A DNA stretch of 64,000 nt from Basidiobolus meristosporus CBS 931.73 (GCA_002104905.1 MCFE01000141.1:62001-126000); one strand, 5' to 3'; counted from the first letter of the stretch, positions 12,641 to 25,318 are shown. A program made the numbers and translations. The notes: generated by a model not told the origin, from the letters alone.

Positions 12641-13159
12641 TGAAATCCAGTATTTGGATGTGTTTCTTTAATGTAAATAGAAATAAATGCATACCACACT
12701 GTAGACTTCACTGATACTTACCATTTTGGTTACCATCACTCCAATTGGGTGGTATCTCAGTGGTTAATTGGTCCAAAAGTATCTTGAGGCTGTCAGCCCC
12801 CAATTGGCTCTTTGAACAATACACAAGCTACCTGATTTGCCATCAATATCCAATTTTTCCATCAAGCAAGAAAATCCTTGATGCCAGTGATTTGACAAGA
12901 TGTCAAAGCTAACACACAACCAATTGAATAGGTGCAAAATGGATTAAATGGCTGCACTGGTGTAACAAATGATGTATATATATGCAGGGTGTTTATTTGT
13001 AGGGGTTTGGTCCCAAATGTGAGAAGTCCATCATATTATTTATATCGGATATTTGAAGCAATTGGTAGTGATTCATTTAGCGCACCTAAATTACTTCCTT
13101 GTTAACTATCCTCTTAGCTTCTTGTGTATTTGTAGTCAGTATTTTGCCTCCTAGTTGAT
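12641..13159. other. No feature seen
   Basis: AT-rich DNA with no recognised motif, between the possible foldback remnant and the broken minus-strand ORF. Confidence 0.35.
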
Positions 13160-14040
13160 GAGTGCAATGCTGCAGCTTGGCCATGCTTAATTGCTGGAGG
13201 ATGCTACTGAACCAGCCTGCAGTGCTACTTGCTGATGCATTCTTTTACTTGCCATATGCTGTGGTGGGGGAGGCACTTCATGTGGGTCATCATCAGACAG
13301 TTCACCAGAAGAGACTTGCTGATGGTCAGGTGTTATGGCATGTGCAAGCGCAAGTTGCTGCGCTGGAGTGGCCCTTGGCTGAGTTTGATGTGATGCCACT
13401 TGTTGATGCAATTTGGCCCGCTCCAATGGACTTGTGACTATATGAGCAGCTTGGCAAGTTCTGGTGGTTTTGCTCTGAAGCATTCAGATTGACCCAACAC
13501 ACATTGACTCACTGCGGGGTGCTCTTGTGAAGGGTGTTGGCGTAGTTTGGACTGATATGTGCTGGCATGCTGAAGTTGCAAGGGATGGTAAGAAATCCAG
13601 CAAAGAGTGCTGGCACAATATAGATGCTGTTGCCATCAGTTTGCATTCTTCCTCCTGAAGCTCACCTTCTGATTCCTCAAGGTATTCACTTACCCTCTGT
13701 TTGATACTTTGGAACTGTTGCCTGGATGAGTCCTATGTGTGTTGCTCTTGGAAGCCACTTAGCTCTACTAATATATCACGAAATAGATTAGTCATTTGAG
13801 GCAATAACTCATTCAAAATCTCTTTGTTTCCCAGAGTTGAGGCACAAACAAATATGTCTGGCCCATACTGTGCAAATTGAGAGCAAAATTGTTCACATGT
13901 GGCTTCCTCACCAAATCCCGTCACTCTCAGCTCATTCTTGATTTCAATATTTGTCTAGTTATATATCTTCTTACATACATCTGCTGACATCTTGATGTAG
14001 AACTCATGCCACAGCTTTCTACTCAGGTTCCTCCATCTCT
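13160..14040 (-). pseudogene. Broken unrecognised ORF, Q/H-rich C-terminus
   Basis: On the minus strand a mostly continuous reading runs from a WRNLSRKLWHEFYIKM segment (about 14,035-13,985), through the open frame 13,924-13,733 (starting TGFGEEATCEQF), to the open frame 13,483-13,187. It is broken by a few stops and at least one frame change. The C-terminal part is rich in Gln and His (QQLALAHAITPDHQQ). A similar QQLALA stretch is coded on the minus strand near 60,590, just upstream of the repeat-containing ORF of the CACTA region. The function was not recognised; it is probably transposon cargo rather than a host gene. Confidence 0.4.
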
Positions 14041-14044
14041 GTCA

Positions 14045-15296
14045 GCTTTCTGAGGTATCCAGTTCTGCTAGATTAATGGGTTGTGCCCAAATATTTGTAT
14101 GAAGGCTCAATGTAACAGCAGAGCAACACCAGAGAGTCTTTGAAGCACAACAACAGAGGCAAAAGATGATGCCCACAGAAAAACCTATCACAACAAGGGA
14201 GGGAGAGACTGTGGTGTCTGTGCCCAAGCCCAAAAATCAAAAGACATTGATGATCTGTGAAGCTGTTGAGTGCAATAATGAAGAATGGGCTAATATATGA
14301 GGGGCTATTAGTGGTCTGACATAGCACCACTTTAAAGCTATCATACCATGGGACCATCTGAATCTCAAGGCCAAGAAGAATGTGCTTGACCTGGCCCATA
14401 AGCATTATCCTGGACTCAAGCAAGCAATGATATCTTGGGCCATCATTGGAATGCTAAGAAAGTATCTCAAGTATATAATGTGCATAAACAAAGGAACAAG
14501 GGTGCCATAGCTAATACCAGTGGTTTCCTTAGATGCTTGTCATAAGCAGGGCAGGAAGCTCCAAACAAGTGGCAAAGAAGCATCAGGTTGCCAGAAGAGT
14601 GTCAGTTGGGGACAGGCAGGCAGAAACAGATGTATCAACGCAGCATTTATCAAGGAGAAAATACAGTTCAATATATGAAGCACTCAGTCACAGTAGCAGT
14701 GAAGACTTGACAGTGATAATCCCCCAAGGCTTTCTCAAGAGACTGTTACAAGCTGGGCTGGAAGTTCTGAACAAGTGAAAAAGAAACATCAGGTTGCTGT
14801 GTGAGTGTTGGCAATCAAAAAGCAGGCAATAATGGATACATCAGTGCAGCATTCATCATGGAGAAGGTAAAGTACAATTCATGAGGCACTTGGTCATAGT
14901 AGCAGTGAAGGACCTGACTTTGATAACAACACAAGGTTTTCATGGGAGCCTGGTACAAGCAGGGCTGATAATTCCAAGCAAGCAGCAAAGAGCTGTCAGA
15001 CTGCAAGGAGAGTGCCTGCAAGGGACAGGCAAGCAAAATAGTTGCACCAGTGCAGCATTCATTAAGTAAAAACAGAGTACAATACAAAAAGCACCCAGTC
15101 AAAGTAGCAGTGAAAGACCTGGCAGTAATAAAGGTAATGCTAAAGAGAAAAAGGGCTTCCCAAGCCGGAGTTAGGAAAGCATGAGAAAAAGTTGCAGTGC
15201 TTACCAACTAATGCCATCAGCCCAGAGCAGGCTGAATCCTATCATAGCCTAGAGGCATTACCAACAAGAAAGCAGCTGTTTTGTCAAGAGTAAGAA
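14045..15296 (+). pseudogene. Broken copy of a CACTA-associated repeat-containing ORF
   Basis: Plus-strand reading, interrupted by stops, includes RVFEAQQQRQKMMPTEKPIT (14,135-14,195). This matches TVFEAQQQCPETMPTEKPIT read on the minus strand at about 60,050-60,110. It then has three tandem ~208-bp repeats with QHLSRRKYSS, EALSHSSSE and VARRV-type segments. The homology ends in GAGGCATTACCAACAAG..AAGCAGCTGTTTTG near 15,295, matching the minus strand near 59,520-59,550. Copia sequence starts abruptly afterwards. In the right-hand copy the same ORF lies beside a Tnp2-type transposase, so this one is probably the remains of a related CACTA element. Confidence 0.55.
14547..15130 (+). repeat. Three tandem ~208-bp coding repeats
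   Basis: Units start near 14,547, 14,757 and 14,963 at a GGCAGGAAGCTCCAAACAAG-like sequence. Each codes a degenerate ~69-residue block with an EAL(S/G)(H/Q)SSSE core. The units differ by substitutions and small indels that break the frame. Confidence 0.65.
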
Positions 15297-18200
15297 GAAC
15301 AGCCAGTTTTCAAACTTCTCTTTAGCTATTGATTTGGTATATATGTCTGTAATCATTTCATCTGAAGGACAGTAAACTAAGCTAACTGAGTTATTCTCCA
15401 TAGCTTCACATATGAAATGATGTCTAATATCTATGTGCTTAGTTCAAGCATGAAAAGTGGATTTCTACCTGATTGTATACATCCTTGATTATCATGAAGT
15501 ACATTAATAGGCATTTTTTGACATAGGGCTTAATCTGTAAAAAGCTTTCATGGCCACATTGCTTTTTTTGTAGCGTCACAGGCTGCCATAAACTCTGCCT
15601 CTGTGGTGGAAAGTGTTACAGTTGGTGGCTTTCTTGAATTCTATGGAATTGCTCCCTGACAGTAAAAAAAGCTGGACCCTGAGGTGGATTTTCTGTCTTT
15701 TAAGTGTTGTCCCCAGTCAGCATCAGAGTATTCCTCAAGAACCTGTTTGGAAGCCTTATAAGTGTGCCTCAGGCAGATATCTGCAGTTCCTTTTAGGTAT
15801 CTATAAGTCACTTAACTGCTGCAACATGATCAGATTTATTGTTCTAACTGTGCTGACTGACAACTCCCACCAAATATGAGATTACTAGACAGATCCAAGC
15901 ATAATATATATCAGACTGCTGACCATAGATTGATAAGGAAAGTCAGGGCTTTTAGATGGCACCAAGCTCTCCTGATTTAGTTGAGCTTTGACCAAGTTGA
16001 TGTTGGTCTCCATTGAGGTAGCTGCCAGTTTACAGTCCTTCATTTGGTACTTCTTAAGTATATCTTAAAAATACTTTGATTGGCTTAGGGTGATAGTCTG
16101 GGTACTTCTGTCTATGGAGAACTTTATCCCTAGGTAGTAATTGAGTTCTTCTAGATTAGACTTCTTGTGCTCTTTAGATAGGCAGGATTTAGACTCTTCT
16201 ATGTTTCTAGGTTATTAGCAGCTATAATAAGATCATCCACATATAGAGCTAATAGAACTGGACTTACTGTATCAAGCATATAGCATAAACTAGAGTCAGC
16301 ATAACTCCTTTTGAAACTCAAAGATTCCAAATAAGAATCTATCTTGCAATTACAGGCTTATGGTGATTGTTTGAGACCATGTAAACACTTTTTGAGCTTG
16401 CAGACCAAATGGGGGTTATCTTAGTCAACAGGCCCATCAGTCAGGTCCATACATGCATCCTGCTCAAGTTCTCCACTCAAAAATGCAGTTTACATCCATT
16501 ATATGTATAAAAAACTTACAATAGGTTCAATGGCCAATAAAAATCTGGTTAAATTAGACTTGGCTAGCGGTGCAATGGTCTCTGTATAGTCAAGTCCTTT
16601 TGTTTGAGAGTATCCTTTGGCAACAAGTTGTGCATTGTATCTTTAAATTGTATGATCAGCCTTATACTTGAACTGCTATTATAGAGTCCTCTAGAGTGAA
16701 AAAGCTTTCATTATTTTGCTCTGATTCAATCCTGACTATTGGTAGACTTGAGATCAGATTTTTGTCATGATCTGAAGTCATCTTTTGTGAGAATTTTCAA
16801 TTCTCATCAGAGAACACATCCCTGGAACTGATCAGCTTCTTGGCTTTGGTATTGTAGAGTCATTATGTCTTACTCTCATTGCAGTAGTCCAGAAATATGG
16901 ATTTTACACTTTTTGGCTCAATTTTTGGCTGATTTCTGGGCAGATTTTGGCATATGCTGTACACCAAAATATTCTGGGATGTTCTGCACTTTGTTTGTAT
17001 TCATACCATAAGTCAAATGGAGTAGAATCTCAAAGTATTCTGATATAACTCCTATTTTTCAGATATACAGCTGTGGCAACCAATTCTACCCAAGAATCAT
17101 AGGTTAATTTGTGATTAAGGATCATTGATCTTACCCAATCAATTATGGATCTATTTGTATATTCTGCTTCTCCATTTTGTTGTGAGGAGTATGGTACAGT
17201 AGTTTCTTGCTTTATCCAGCAAGTTTTTTGAAGTAGATGATGAATTTTGAGGTATATTCTCCACCTTTGTCTGCGCATAGTTTCTTGATTTCTTCACCAG
17301 TATCTCTCTCCACCATTGCTTTAAACTCCTTAAACTTAAAAAGAGCTTCTTCCTTTCAATCAATGAGGTAGACCCTTGTGTATCCTGTATAATCATCAAT
17401 AAAAGTGATTAAATTCTTCATCTCACCTAAGGATAAATTTTGCATAGGTCAACACAGATCTGAGTGAGTTAGATCCATATTTTCTTAGTCTTGATTAACC
17501 CAGAGCTCTTGACCTGTTGTCTGATTTGTTTCCCATATATAAAGGCTTCACAGTGCTCCAAACCAACTGGGGGATCAATTTTTACATCAAAAATTAGCTG
17601 ATCTTTGACCATTTTGCGCAAATAATCAAAATTGATGTGCCCCAATCTTCTGTGCCAAAGCATTGGTGCTTCTTCATCAGGTTATTTATATTGGCTTCCA
17701 GATATGATGGACTATAAGTCAACTTGTATAGATTCTGATCTCTGATACCCAAAGCAATATGGGCACCATTGTGATCAGTGATCCTGCATCCAGAACTGTC
17801 AATGCCAAAACTGAGTCCTTCTGAAGTGGCCTTGCTCACAGAAAGTAGATTCTTGGCTATTTCTGGTACATAGGATACTTCTTTAATGGTTGGTGTATGG
17901 CTTCCTTCACTGCTTCTAAAGTATACTTGGATGGTTACTTCTCCTACTGCATCAAGTGCTCTCTGTCACCCATGAAAAGCTTCTTAGTTGGAATTCTTGT
18001 TATTGGGTAAAAGACTTGTTCCATTACATAGTGCCACATTGAGCCATGAGTGCCAAATGATGCCATAGTGTGCCAGAGAGGTCAGGTGAGCCTATACTTG
18101 GCCACAGAGTGTGAAACATAGCTCTGTATCTTCATGTAAAGCAGCCCCTGTGTTTCACCCATTGCGCAGGAGAAAATCCATTTTTTGACCTTTTTTTGTG

Positions 18201-19670
18201 GATCAATGTAGCTCAGGATGTGTGAGAGCACAGGAGAACTGAAGATATGCATCTGGTACTCAATACCCATGGCACTCTGAATCTAGCTCCTGTAGCTTGT
18301 ATCATGTCACAAAAATGAATGGCACTATCTTGGTCCACTGGTACTATCTGGCACTATAAGTGCTTTGTATAGATCTTACTTTAGGGCTAATATTTAAATA
18401 TAGTGCCAGATAGTACCAGTGGACCAAGATAGTGCCATTCATTTTTGTGACATGATACAAGCTACAGGAGCTAGATTTAGAGTGCCATGGGTATTGAGTA
18501 CCAGATGCATATCTTCAATCTGCTTGTGCTCTATCATATCCTGCACAACATTGATCCACAAAAAAAGGTCAAAAAATAGATTTTCTCCAACACAATGGGT
18601 GAAATACAGGGGCTGCTTTGTATGAAGATGCAGAGCTATGTTTCACACCCTGTGGCCATGTAGAGGCTCAATTGGCCTCTCCGGCACACTATGGCATCAT
18701 TTGGCACTCATGGCCCAATGTGGCACTATCCAACGGAACAAGTCTAAAGAGTTCACTTTAGTTTGTAAAGTGTTGAGATGCCTATTGTGTGATGATAGGC
18801 TCCAGAGTCAATATACTATGTCTGAGAATCCTTGTTTGTGGTCATATTTAGTGCAGATATGAGTAGTCTATCTTGTGTTGTTAAAGCATTTCCAGGCTTC
18901 TTTTGCTGATTATCTCTCTTTCCAAGACATTGGTCTGATGTGTATCCTTTCCTTTTGCAGTAATGCAAAACAGGTTGCTTTAGCCTTTATAGGGTCTGGG
19001 GTAACTCCTATGTTAGTTATCATGGCTTATTAAAGCATTTTCTACTTCCTTCTTATTGGTGCTTGATTAGCTTAATTCTTCATTCAGGAGCCTTCCATAT
19101 ACATAATTTATGGTCAAATCTTCATTTCTAGACTTGAGGGCTAATACAAAGCTTTGAAATATGTCTGTCAGGCTATTCAGGATAGTTACTTGCATATCCT
19201 CATCAGCAGTTGGTATGCCCACAGATTCTATCTCATCCACCAGCACATTAATTCTGTTATTTAGATTTTTCATTTCTACTCCTGGCAGCATCTTTGAAGT
19301 AAAGATTTTCTGTCTAAGATACACTTTCTTGGCAGCTGAACATGGCTGGTAGGTGTCTGCCAATGCCTTCCAGGCATTAATTGCTGTTTTTGCTCTTGGG
19401 CATTGAATTAGCAACTTGTCATTGATGCTAAGGCAAGTGCAGTCAAAGGCACTTTGCTCTTTTTTCTGGTACTCTAAGAATTCCTCTCCTGCACTTTTGG
19501 GGGGGATTCTTCTCCCATGACACTATCTCAGACACCTCTTTCTTGTAGCAGCATTTTCATCTTTGCCTTCACACTTGGTAGTTATATTCATCCCCCTTTT
19601 CAGCAGAGGGAAAGTTCCAGTAATAGCAGTAGTAGACATTGCAGAGAGTGACAGCTTGGGGCTCATAACC
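15297..19670 (-). mobile_element. Ty1/copia copy C, internal region (3' truncated)
   Basis: Read on the minus strand from the LTR at 19,671-20,019: primer-binding site at 19,661-19,670, gag at about 19,060-19,650 (open frame 19,067-19,414), CCHC knuckle near 18,930-18,970, protease and pre-integrase 17,600-18,010 and 18,745-18,860, integrase 16,860-17,520, RT 15,960-16,660 and RNase H 15,300-15,960. A foldback element at 18,013-18,744 splits the protease/pre-integrase junction. About 330 bp from the RT N-terminus to the integrase-RT linker are missing at a junction near 16,676. The 3' LTR and polypurine tract are absent: the copy stops in RNase H against the CACTA-related ORF. Many frameshifts make it inactive. 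Confidence 0.8.
18013..18744. mobile_element. Foldback (MITE-like) element, copy 1
   Basis: 732 bp with ends GACTTGTT...AACAAGTC, flanked by TAAAA (18,008-18,012) and TAAAG (18,745-18,749), a 5-bp target duplication with one change. The element is nearly all inverted repeat: arm 18,013-18,356 pairs with 18,401-18,744 around a ~44-nt loop. The arms contain many TGGCAC/GTGCCA hexamers. It has no coding capacity; the short open frames, such as 18,419-18,625, come from the palindrome. The uninterrupted target is visible in the homologous Copia copy near 29,460. Confidence 0.9.
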
Positions 19671-20019
19671 TGTTGTAAGAGTTTTACCCATATTGGAAGT
19701 GACTGGGAGGACAAATAGATTATGTGGTTTTCACATTATGATTTATTGAATGCAAAAGTATTTTTTATACTTTTACATGATCTTGGCATAACAAGCACAT
19801 AGAATAGTCTTAAGAAAGTCCCAAGAGCATGGGTGCAAAGTTTGGGGCTGCTTGGACAAGTTTGAGGATTTTCATGTTGTGGGTACCTGGTATTTTGATG
19901 AAAATAATCAAAGTAAATCCCAAGAAGGAACTTGGTCAGTATTCTCTAGGACTTGAAGGTAATGATTCAAGTGACAAAGTTAGGTGCATATTTAGAAGGA
20001 ATTGCAAATTTTTTCAACA
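19671..20019 (-). repeat. 5' LTR of Copia copy C
   Basis: 349 bp, ending next to the primer-binding site (reverse complement of GGTTATGAGC at 19,661-19,670). The plus-strand view starts TGTTGTAAGAG and ends TTTTCAACA. The sequence beyond 20,019 is a plus-strand Copia copy (C2). Confidence 0.85.
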
Positions 20020-22236
20020 ATCTCAACTAAGAAACTGTTGTAAGAGTCTTAGTGATGTGGGAAGTGATGGGAGTGCCATTGGATTATGTGGTTTTCACTT
20101 GATGATTCATTGAATATGAAAGTGGTGCTTATAATTTTACATGATCTTTGCTTTACACACATGTAAAATAGACTTAGCAAGGTCTCAAGAACATGTGTGC
20201 AAAGCTTAGGGCTGCTTGTATAATTTTAAGAATTTTCATGTTCTGGGTACCTGATGTTTTGGTGAAATATTCTAGTTAAGTCCCATCAAGGAATGTGGTT
20301 AGTATCTTCTAGGAGCTGAAGATATTGATTTAAGTGGCCAAGTTAGGTGAATATTTTGGTGGAATTACAACTTATCACCACAGAAATAACAATGTCCTGG
20401 GACAGGAGATTTGGACACTTTAATTTTAACTATATGTGCAAAATGATCAAAGATCAGCTAGTTTCTGGAGTGAAAATCAATCTCCCAGCATGTTTAGAGC
20501 ACTTTGAGGCCTGAAAATGTAAAAAACAAGTCAGACAGTCACTCATGAGCTAGGGTCAGTTGGAACTAAGAAAAAACTTGAAATATTTACTCATATCTGT
20601 GTAGGCCTATGCAGAAGTTTTGTGTAAGTGGAACATTTATAATTTTAATGATAATTGTACTATAAATATGTAGGTCTACTTCACAGAAAGGAAGGAAGAA
20701 GCTATGCCTAGGCTCAGGGAGATTAAAGCAGTGGTGATGAGAGAAACTGTTGAGAAAATCAAGAAAATACACTCTGATAATTGTGAGAATATGCCTCAGA
20801 ACTATTCATCCATGTATGCAAAGTTCTTGGAATAAAGCAGGTGGCTACTGTACTATACTCTTTACAGAAGAATAGAGTATTGTAACATGCAAGCATATTA
20901 CTAATTGATATGGCAAGCTATATACTACATGATCAAATCTATCTTATGATTTTTGGGCAGAACTGGTTGCTACAGCTTTATATCCCATAAATGGGGTTAT
21001 AGCTGTGTACACTGTAATTCTAGTCCATGTAAGGCATTGTCTTAATACCAAGTCCAGAATATATAGGAATATGAGGGTGCATTGCATATGCAAAGAAACT
21101 GCCCAGAATTTATTCAAATTTTAACTAAAAAGTGTAAAATGCATATTTTGAGGCTACTCAATGTGAGTAAGACATACAGACTTTACAATACCAAAGCATA
21201 GAAGCTGATCAAGTCTTGGGGAGTGTCTGCTGATAAAATTTCCAAATTTTTCCAAAAAATGACATTATTGGATGACAAAATACTATCTCAGGTCCACCAA
21301 TGGTTGGCATTAAAGCAGAGTAAACAATTAGAGTTTTTCCACTCCAGAGGACTCTAAAGTCATGGTTCAGCCAGAATCAGTGCCTAAAAATATTCTAGAA
21401 GTGATTATTACAGTATTACAAGCCAGGAGATCCAATGGGACCAGAAATAGCCCAAATTTAGCTAACTAAACTAAGCCTATTCCTATTCAATCCATATTGA
21501 TGAGGCCCAAACTGTAAAGAGGCCCTAAATAGCCTGTAGACAGAGCTTTGGAGATCTGCAATGACTGAGAAGTCCCAGGCCCTGATGGAAAATCAAACAT
21601 GTAACTTAGTCATATTACTAATCAACTAAACATTGACTGGATGAAGACTGGTCTTCACAACAAGATACAAGGCAGCTGGTGCAATTGAAAGGCACAAAGC
21701 AAAACTTATGGCCAAAAGATAATCTCAAGCAAAAGGACTGGACCACGCTGAAACCTTTGCGCTGGTAGCTGAGTTTAAATCTATTAGACTAATATTGGCT
21801 ATTGCAGCCAAATACAAGTTTTTTATACATCAAATGGATGTAAGAACTATATTTGTGAAAGAAGAGCTTGATGAGGGCATGTGCATAGACCGGCATGCCT
21901 AGTTTGCTGACCAAGATAACCTCCATTTGGTCTGCAAGCTTAAAAATCTCCACATGGTCCAAAGCAATCACCCTGAGCCAGGAATGGCAAGAGAGAATCT
22001 TATTGAGGTCTTTGAGTTTCCAAAGACTGTGGACTATTGTATCTACTATATGCCAGATAGTGCAAGCCCTTTTCTATTAGCGCAATATGTGATGATCTTA
22101 TTATAGCCACCAATAGCCAAGAAACATTGGAAGCAACTAAATCCAGCCCATCTGAGGAGCTCAAGAAGTCCAATCTAGGAGAGCACAGTTACTACTTATG
22201 GATATAGTTCTCCATACATATAAGTACCCATACTAT
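20020..22236 (+). mobile_element. Ty1/copia copy C2, left part (pre-integrase to RT)
   Basis: The plus-strand reading starts in the GAG-pre-integrase region (the counterpart of LWHRRFGH lies near 20,395), passes through the integrase (20,540-21,200), the linker (21,200-21,500) and RT (21,540-22,230). The frame is broken throughout. Gag and the 5' LTR are missing on the left. It is interrupted by a solo LTR at 20,036-20,382. At 22,236 it is cut by the D/E composite and continues at 30,855. ACTAT (22,232-22,236) and ACTAT (30,855-30,859) are the target duplication of that insertion. Confidence 0.8.
20036..20382 (-). repeat. Solo Copia LTR inside copy C2
   Basis: 347 bp in minus orientation, flanked by GAAAC (20,031-20,035) and GAAAT (20,383-20,387), a 5-bp target duplication with one change. 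Removing it restores the C2 sequence homologous to GAAGAAACACCAATG in other copies. It therefore arose by a complete insertion followed by LTR-LTR recombination. Confidence 0.85.
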
Positions 22237-22584
22237 TGTTGTAAGAGTCCTGGAGAAGTCAAAAGTGATTGGGAGGACAAGTAGATTATGTGGTCTTTAC
22301 TTTATGACTTATTGAATGTAAAAGTAGTTTTATACTTTTACATGGTCTTGGCATTATAAGCATGTAGAATAGGTTAAGAAAGGTCCCAAGAACATGTGTG
22401 CAAAGTTTGGGGCTGTTTGGACAACCTTGAGATTTTTCATTTTCTGCGTACCTAATATTTTGGTGGAAGTATTCTAAGTAAATCCCAACAAGGAATTTGG
22501 TCAGTACTCTCTATGATTCTAAGGTAATAATCTAAGTGACTAAGTTGGGTGAATATTTAGGTGGAATTTTATACTTTTACAACA
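22237..22584 (-). repeat. Outer 3' LTR of the D/E composite
   Basis: 348 bp; the plus-strand view runs TGTTGTAAGAG to TTACAACA. It is followed by CTTCCACTCAGC, the reverse complement of the polypurine tract and pol stop region. The left flank ACTAT matches the right flank of the LTR ending at 30,854. Confidence 0.9.
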
Positions 22585-24971
22585 CTTCCACTCAGCTAAA
22601 TGTTCCCACCAACTAGTCCTAATTTTACCTAAGATATTCAAGCTTGTCTCTAGCCAATGGCTTAGTATATGTGTCTGCAATCATTTCATCTGAAGGAGAG
22701 TAAACTAAGCTAACTAGGTTACTCCCTATAGCATCACATATAAAATGATGTCTAATAGACTTGTTCTGTCGGATAGTGCCACATTGAGCCATGTGTGCCA
22801 AATGATGCCATAGTGTGCCAGGGAGGCCAAGTGAGCCTACACTTGGCCATAGGGTGTGAAACATATCTCTGCATCTTCATGCAAAGCAGCCCCTGTGTTT
22901 CACCCATTGTGTAGGAGAAAATCCTTTTTTTTTGACCTTTTTTTTTAGGTCAATGTTGTACAGGATGTGTAAGAGCACAGAAGAACTGTTGACATGCATC
23001 TGGTATTCAATGCCCATGGCACTCTGAATCTAGCTCCTGTGGCTTGTAACATGTCACAAAAATGCATGGCACTATCTTGGTCCACTGGTACTATCTGGCA
23101 CTACAAGTGCCTTCTACTGATCTTACTTTAGGGCTAATAATTAAATATAGTGCCAGATAGTACCAGTGGACCAAGATAGTGCCATGCATTTTTGTGACAT
23201 GTTACAAGCCACAGGAGCTAGATTCAGAGTGCCATGGGTATTGAGTATCAGATGCATATCTTCAATCCTTTTGTGCTCTTACACATCCTGCACAACATTG
23301 ATCCGCAAAAAACACCAAAAAATGGATTTTCTCCTGCATCATGGGTGAAACACAGGGGCAACTTTGCATGAAGATGCAGAGCAATGTTTTACACTCTGTG
23401 GCCAAGAATAGGCTCACTTGGCCTCTCTGGCACACTATGGCATCATTTGGCACTCATTGCTCAATGTGGCACTATCCAACAAAACAAGTCTAATATCTAT
23501 GTGCTTAGCTCCAGCATGAAAAGCTGGGTTTTCACCTAATTGTATACATCCTGGATTATCTTGAAGTAAAGTAATAGGCATTTTTTGACATAGGCCTAAA
23601 TCTGTAGAAAGCTTTCTTAACCACATTGCTTCTGTTGTAGCTTCACAGGTTGCCATATACTCTGTCTTTGTGGTAGAAAGTGCTATGGTGAGTTGCTTTC
23701 TTGAATTCCATGAAATTGCTTGTTGACAGGAAAGAAAGGAGTATCCTGTGGTGGATCCTCTGTCTTCCAAATATTGTCCCCAATCAGCATCAGAGTATCC
23801 CACAAGATCCTGTTCTGCATCCTTATAAGAGTATCTTAAGCAGATATCAGCAGTTCCTCTTAGGTATCTAAAAATCTGCTTAACTGCTGCAATTTGATCA
23901 GATCCATAGTTCTGAGTATGCTGGCTGACAACTCCAACTGAATAAGAGATATCTGGACATGTTCCAAGCATGATATACATCAGACTGCTGATCACAGATT
24001 GATGAGGAAAGTCAGGGCTTTCAGATCACACCAAGCTCTCTGTATTTGGTTGAGTTTTGACCAAGTTAAGGTTTGACTCCATATAGGTAGCTGCTGGTTT
24101 ACAGTCTTCCATTTGGTACTTGTTTAGTATATCTTGAATATACTTGGATTGGCTTAGGGTAATAATCTAGGTGCTTCTGTCTATGAAGAACTTAATCCCT
24201 AAGTAGTAACTGCTTTCTCTTAGATCTGACATCTTGAACTCCTTAGATAGGATAGATTTAATCTCTTCCAATGTTTCTAGGTTATTGGCAGCTATTATAA
24301 GACCATCCATATACAGAGCTAATAGAACTCAAACTTCTCTATCTCACATATAGTATGTTCTATAGTCAGCATTAATCCTTTTGAAACTCAAAGATTCCAA
24401 ATAGGTTTTTATCCTGCAATTCCAGGTTCTTGGTGATTGCTTAAGACCATATAGAGACTTTTTAAGCTTGCAGACTAAATGGGGGCTACCTTGGTCAACA
24501 AACCCATCAGGCTGGTCCATATATATGTCCTCATCAAGTTCTCCATTCAAATATGCAGTTTTACATCCATTTTAAAAATAAAAAATTCATATTTGGCTGC
24601 AATAGCAAATATAGATCTGATGGAATTAAACTTGGCTACTGGTGCAAAGGTCTCAGTATAGTCTAGTCTGTTTATTTGAGAGTATCCTTTGGCCACAAGT
24701 CTTGTTTTGTATCTTTCAACTGAACCATCAGCCTTGTATTTTGTCTTAAAGACCCATCTACTTCCAAATGATTTTTTGTTGATTGCTAATTTGACCAAGT
24801 CCCAAGTTTGATTTTCCATCAGGGCCAGATATTCCTCAGTCATTGTAGATCTCCAAAACTTTGTCTGAGGGCTATTTGGGGCCACCTTTACAGTCTGGGG
24901 CTCATCAATATGGACTGAATAGGCATAGGCTAAGTTTGTACCCTCATTGATAGAGTAACTTGGGCTATTTC
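22585..24971 (-). mobile_element. Ty1/copia copy D, RNase H and RT
   Basis: Read on the minus strand this has RT with KKSLYGLKQSPRTWN (open frame 24,344-24,550) and MKTIKSTC..WVFKTKYKADGS (open frame 24,547-25,035). RNase H has the motifs YSDADWGQYLEDRGSTTGYS, EYMATCEATTEAMWLRKL, DNPGC and AKHIDIR (open frame 23,435-23,995). A foldback element at 22,758-23,490 splits the RNase H C-terminal part. The copy ends in the integrase-RT linker at 24,971, where a second LTR begins. Confidence 0.85.
22758..23490. mobile_element. Foldback (MITE-like) element, copy 2
   Basis: 733 bp with ends GACTTGTT...AACAAGTC and a perfect 5-bp target duplication TAATA (22,753-22,757 and 23,491-23,495). Arms of about 345 bp (22,758-23,102 and 23,147-23,490) flank a ~44-nt loop. 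It is highly similar along its length to the copy at 18,013-18,744. Removing it restores the RNase H sequence GTCTAATATCTATGTG found in the sister copies. It is non-coding. Confidence 0.95.
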
Positions 24972-25318
24972 TGTTGTAAGAGTCTTGGAGATATTGGAAG
25001 TGATTGGGAAGACAAGTAGATTTTATGGTTTTCACTTTATGACTTATTGAATGTGAAAGTAGTATTTACTTTTACCTGGTCTTGGCATTACAAACATATA
25101 GAATAGGTTAAGGAAGGTCCCAAGAACATGTATGCAAAGTTTGGGGCTGTTTGGACAACTTTGAGAATTTTCATGTTCTGGGTACCTGGTATTTTGGTGA
25201 AAATATTCCAAGCAAATCCCAACAAGGAATTTGGTCAGTATTCTCTAGGATTTGCGGGTAATGATCTAAGTGACTAAGGTAGGTGAATATTTAGGTGGAA
25301 ATACAAATTTTTACAACA
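24972..25318 (-). repeat. Middle LTR of the D/E composite
   Basis: 347 bp; the plus-strand view runs TGTTGTAAGAG to TTACAACA. To its right is the reverse complement of the polypurine tract (CTCCCACTCAGC), so it is the 3' LTR of copy E. To its left is the linker region of copy D. The pentamer left of it, ATTTC, is not repeated at the far end of E. Confidence 0.9.

Noticed and set aside
14073-14423. Minus-strand 116-codon ORF, hydrophobic and Cys-rich
   Set aside because: It is the complement of the plus-strand CACTA-associated ORF, whose homology to 60,050-60,110 shows the true coding strand.
18419-18862. Open frames such as 18,419-18,625 and 18,638-18,862, also 22,625-22,864 and 23,166-23,348
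   Set aside because: They lie in the arms of the foldback elements and recur in inverted form in both copies; they are by-products of the palindrome, not genes.
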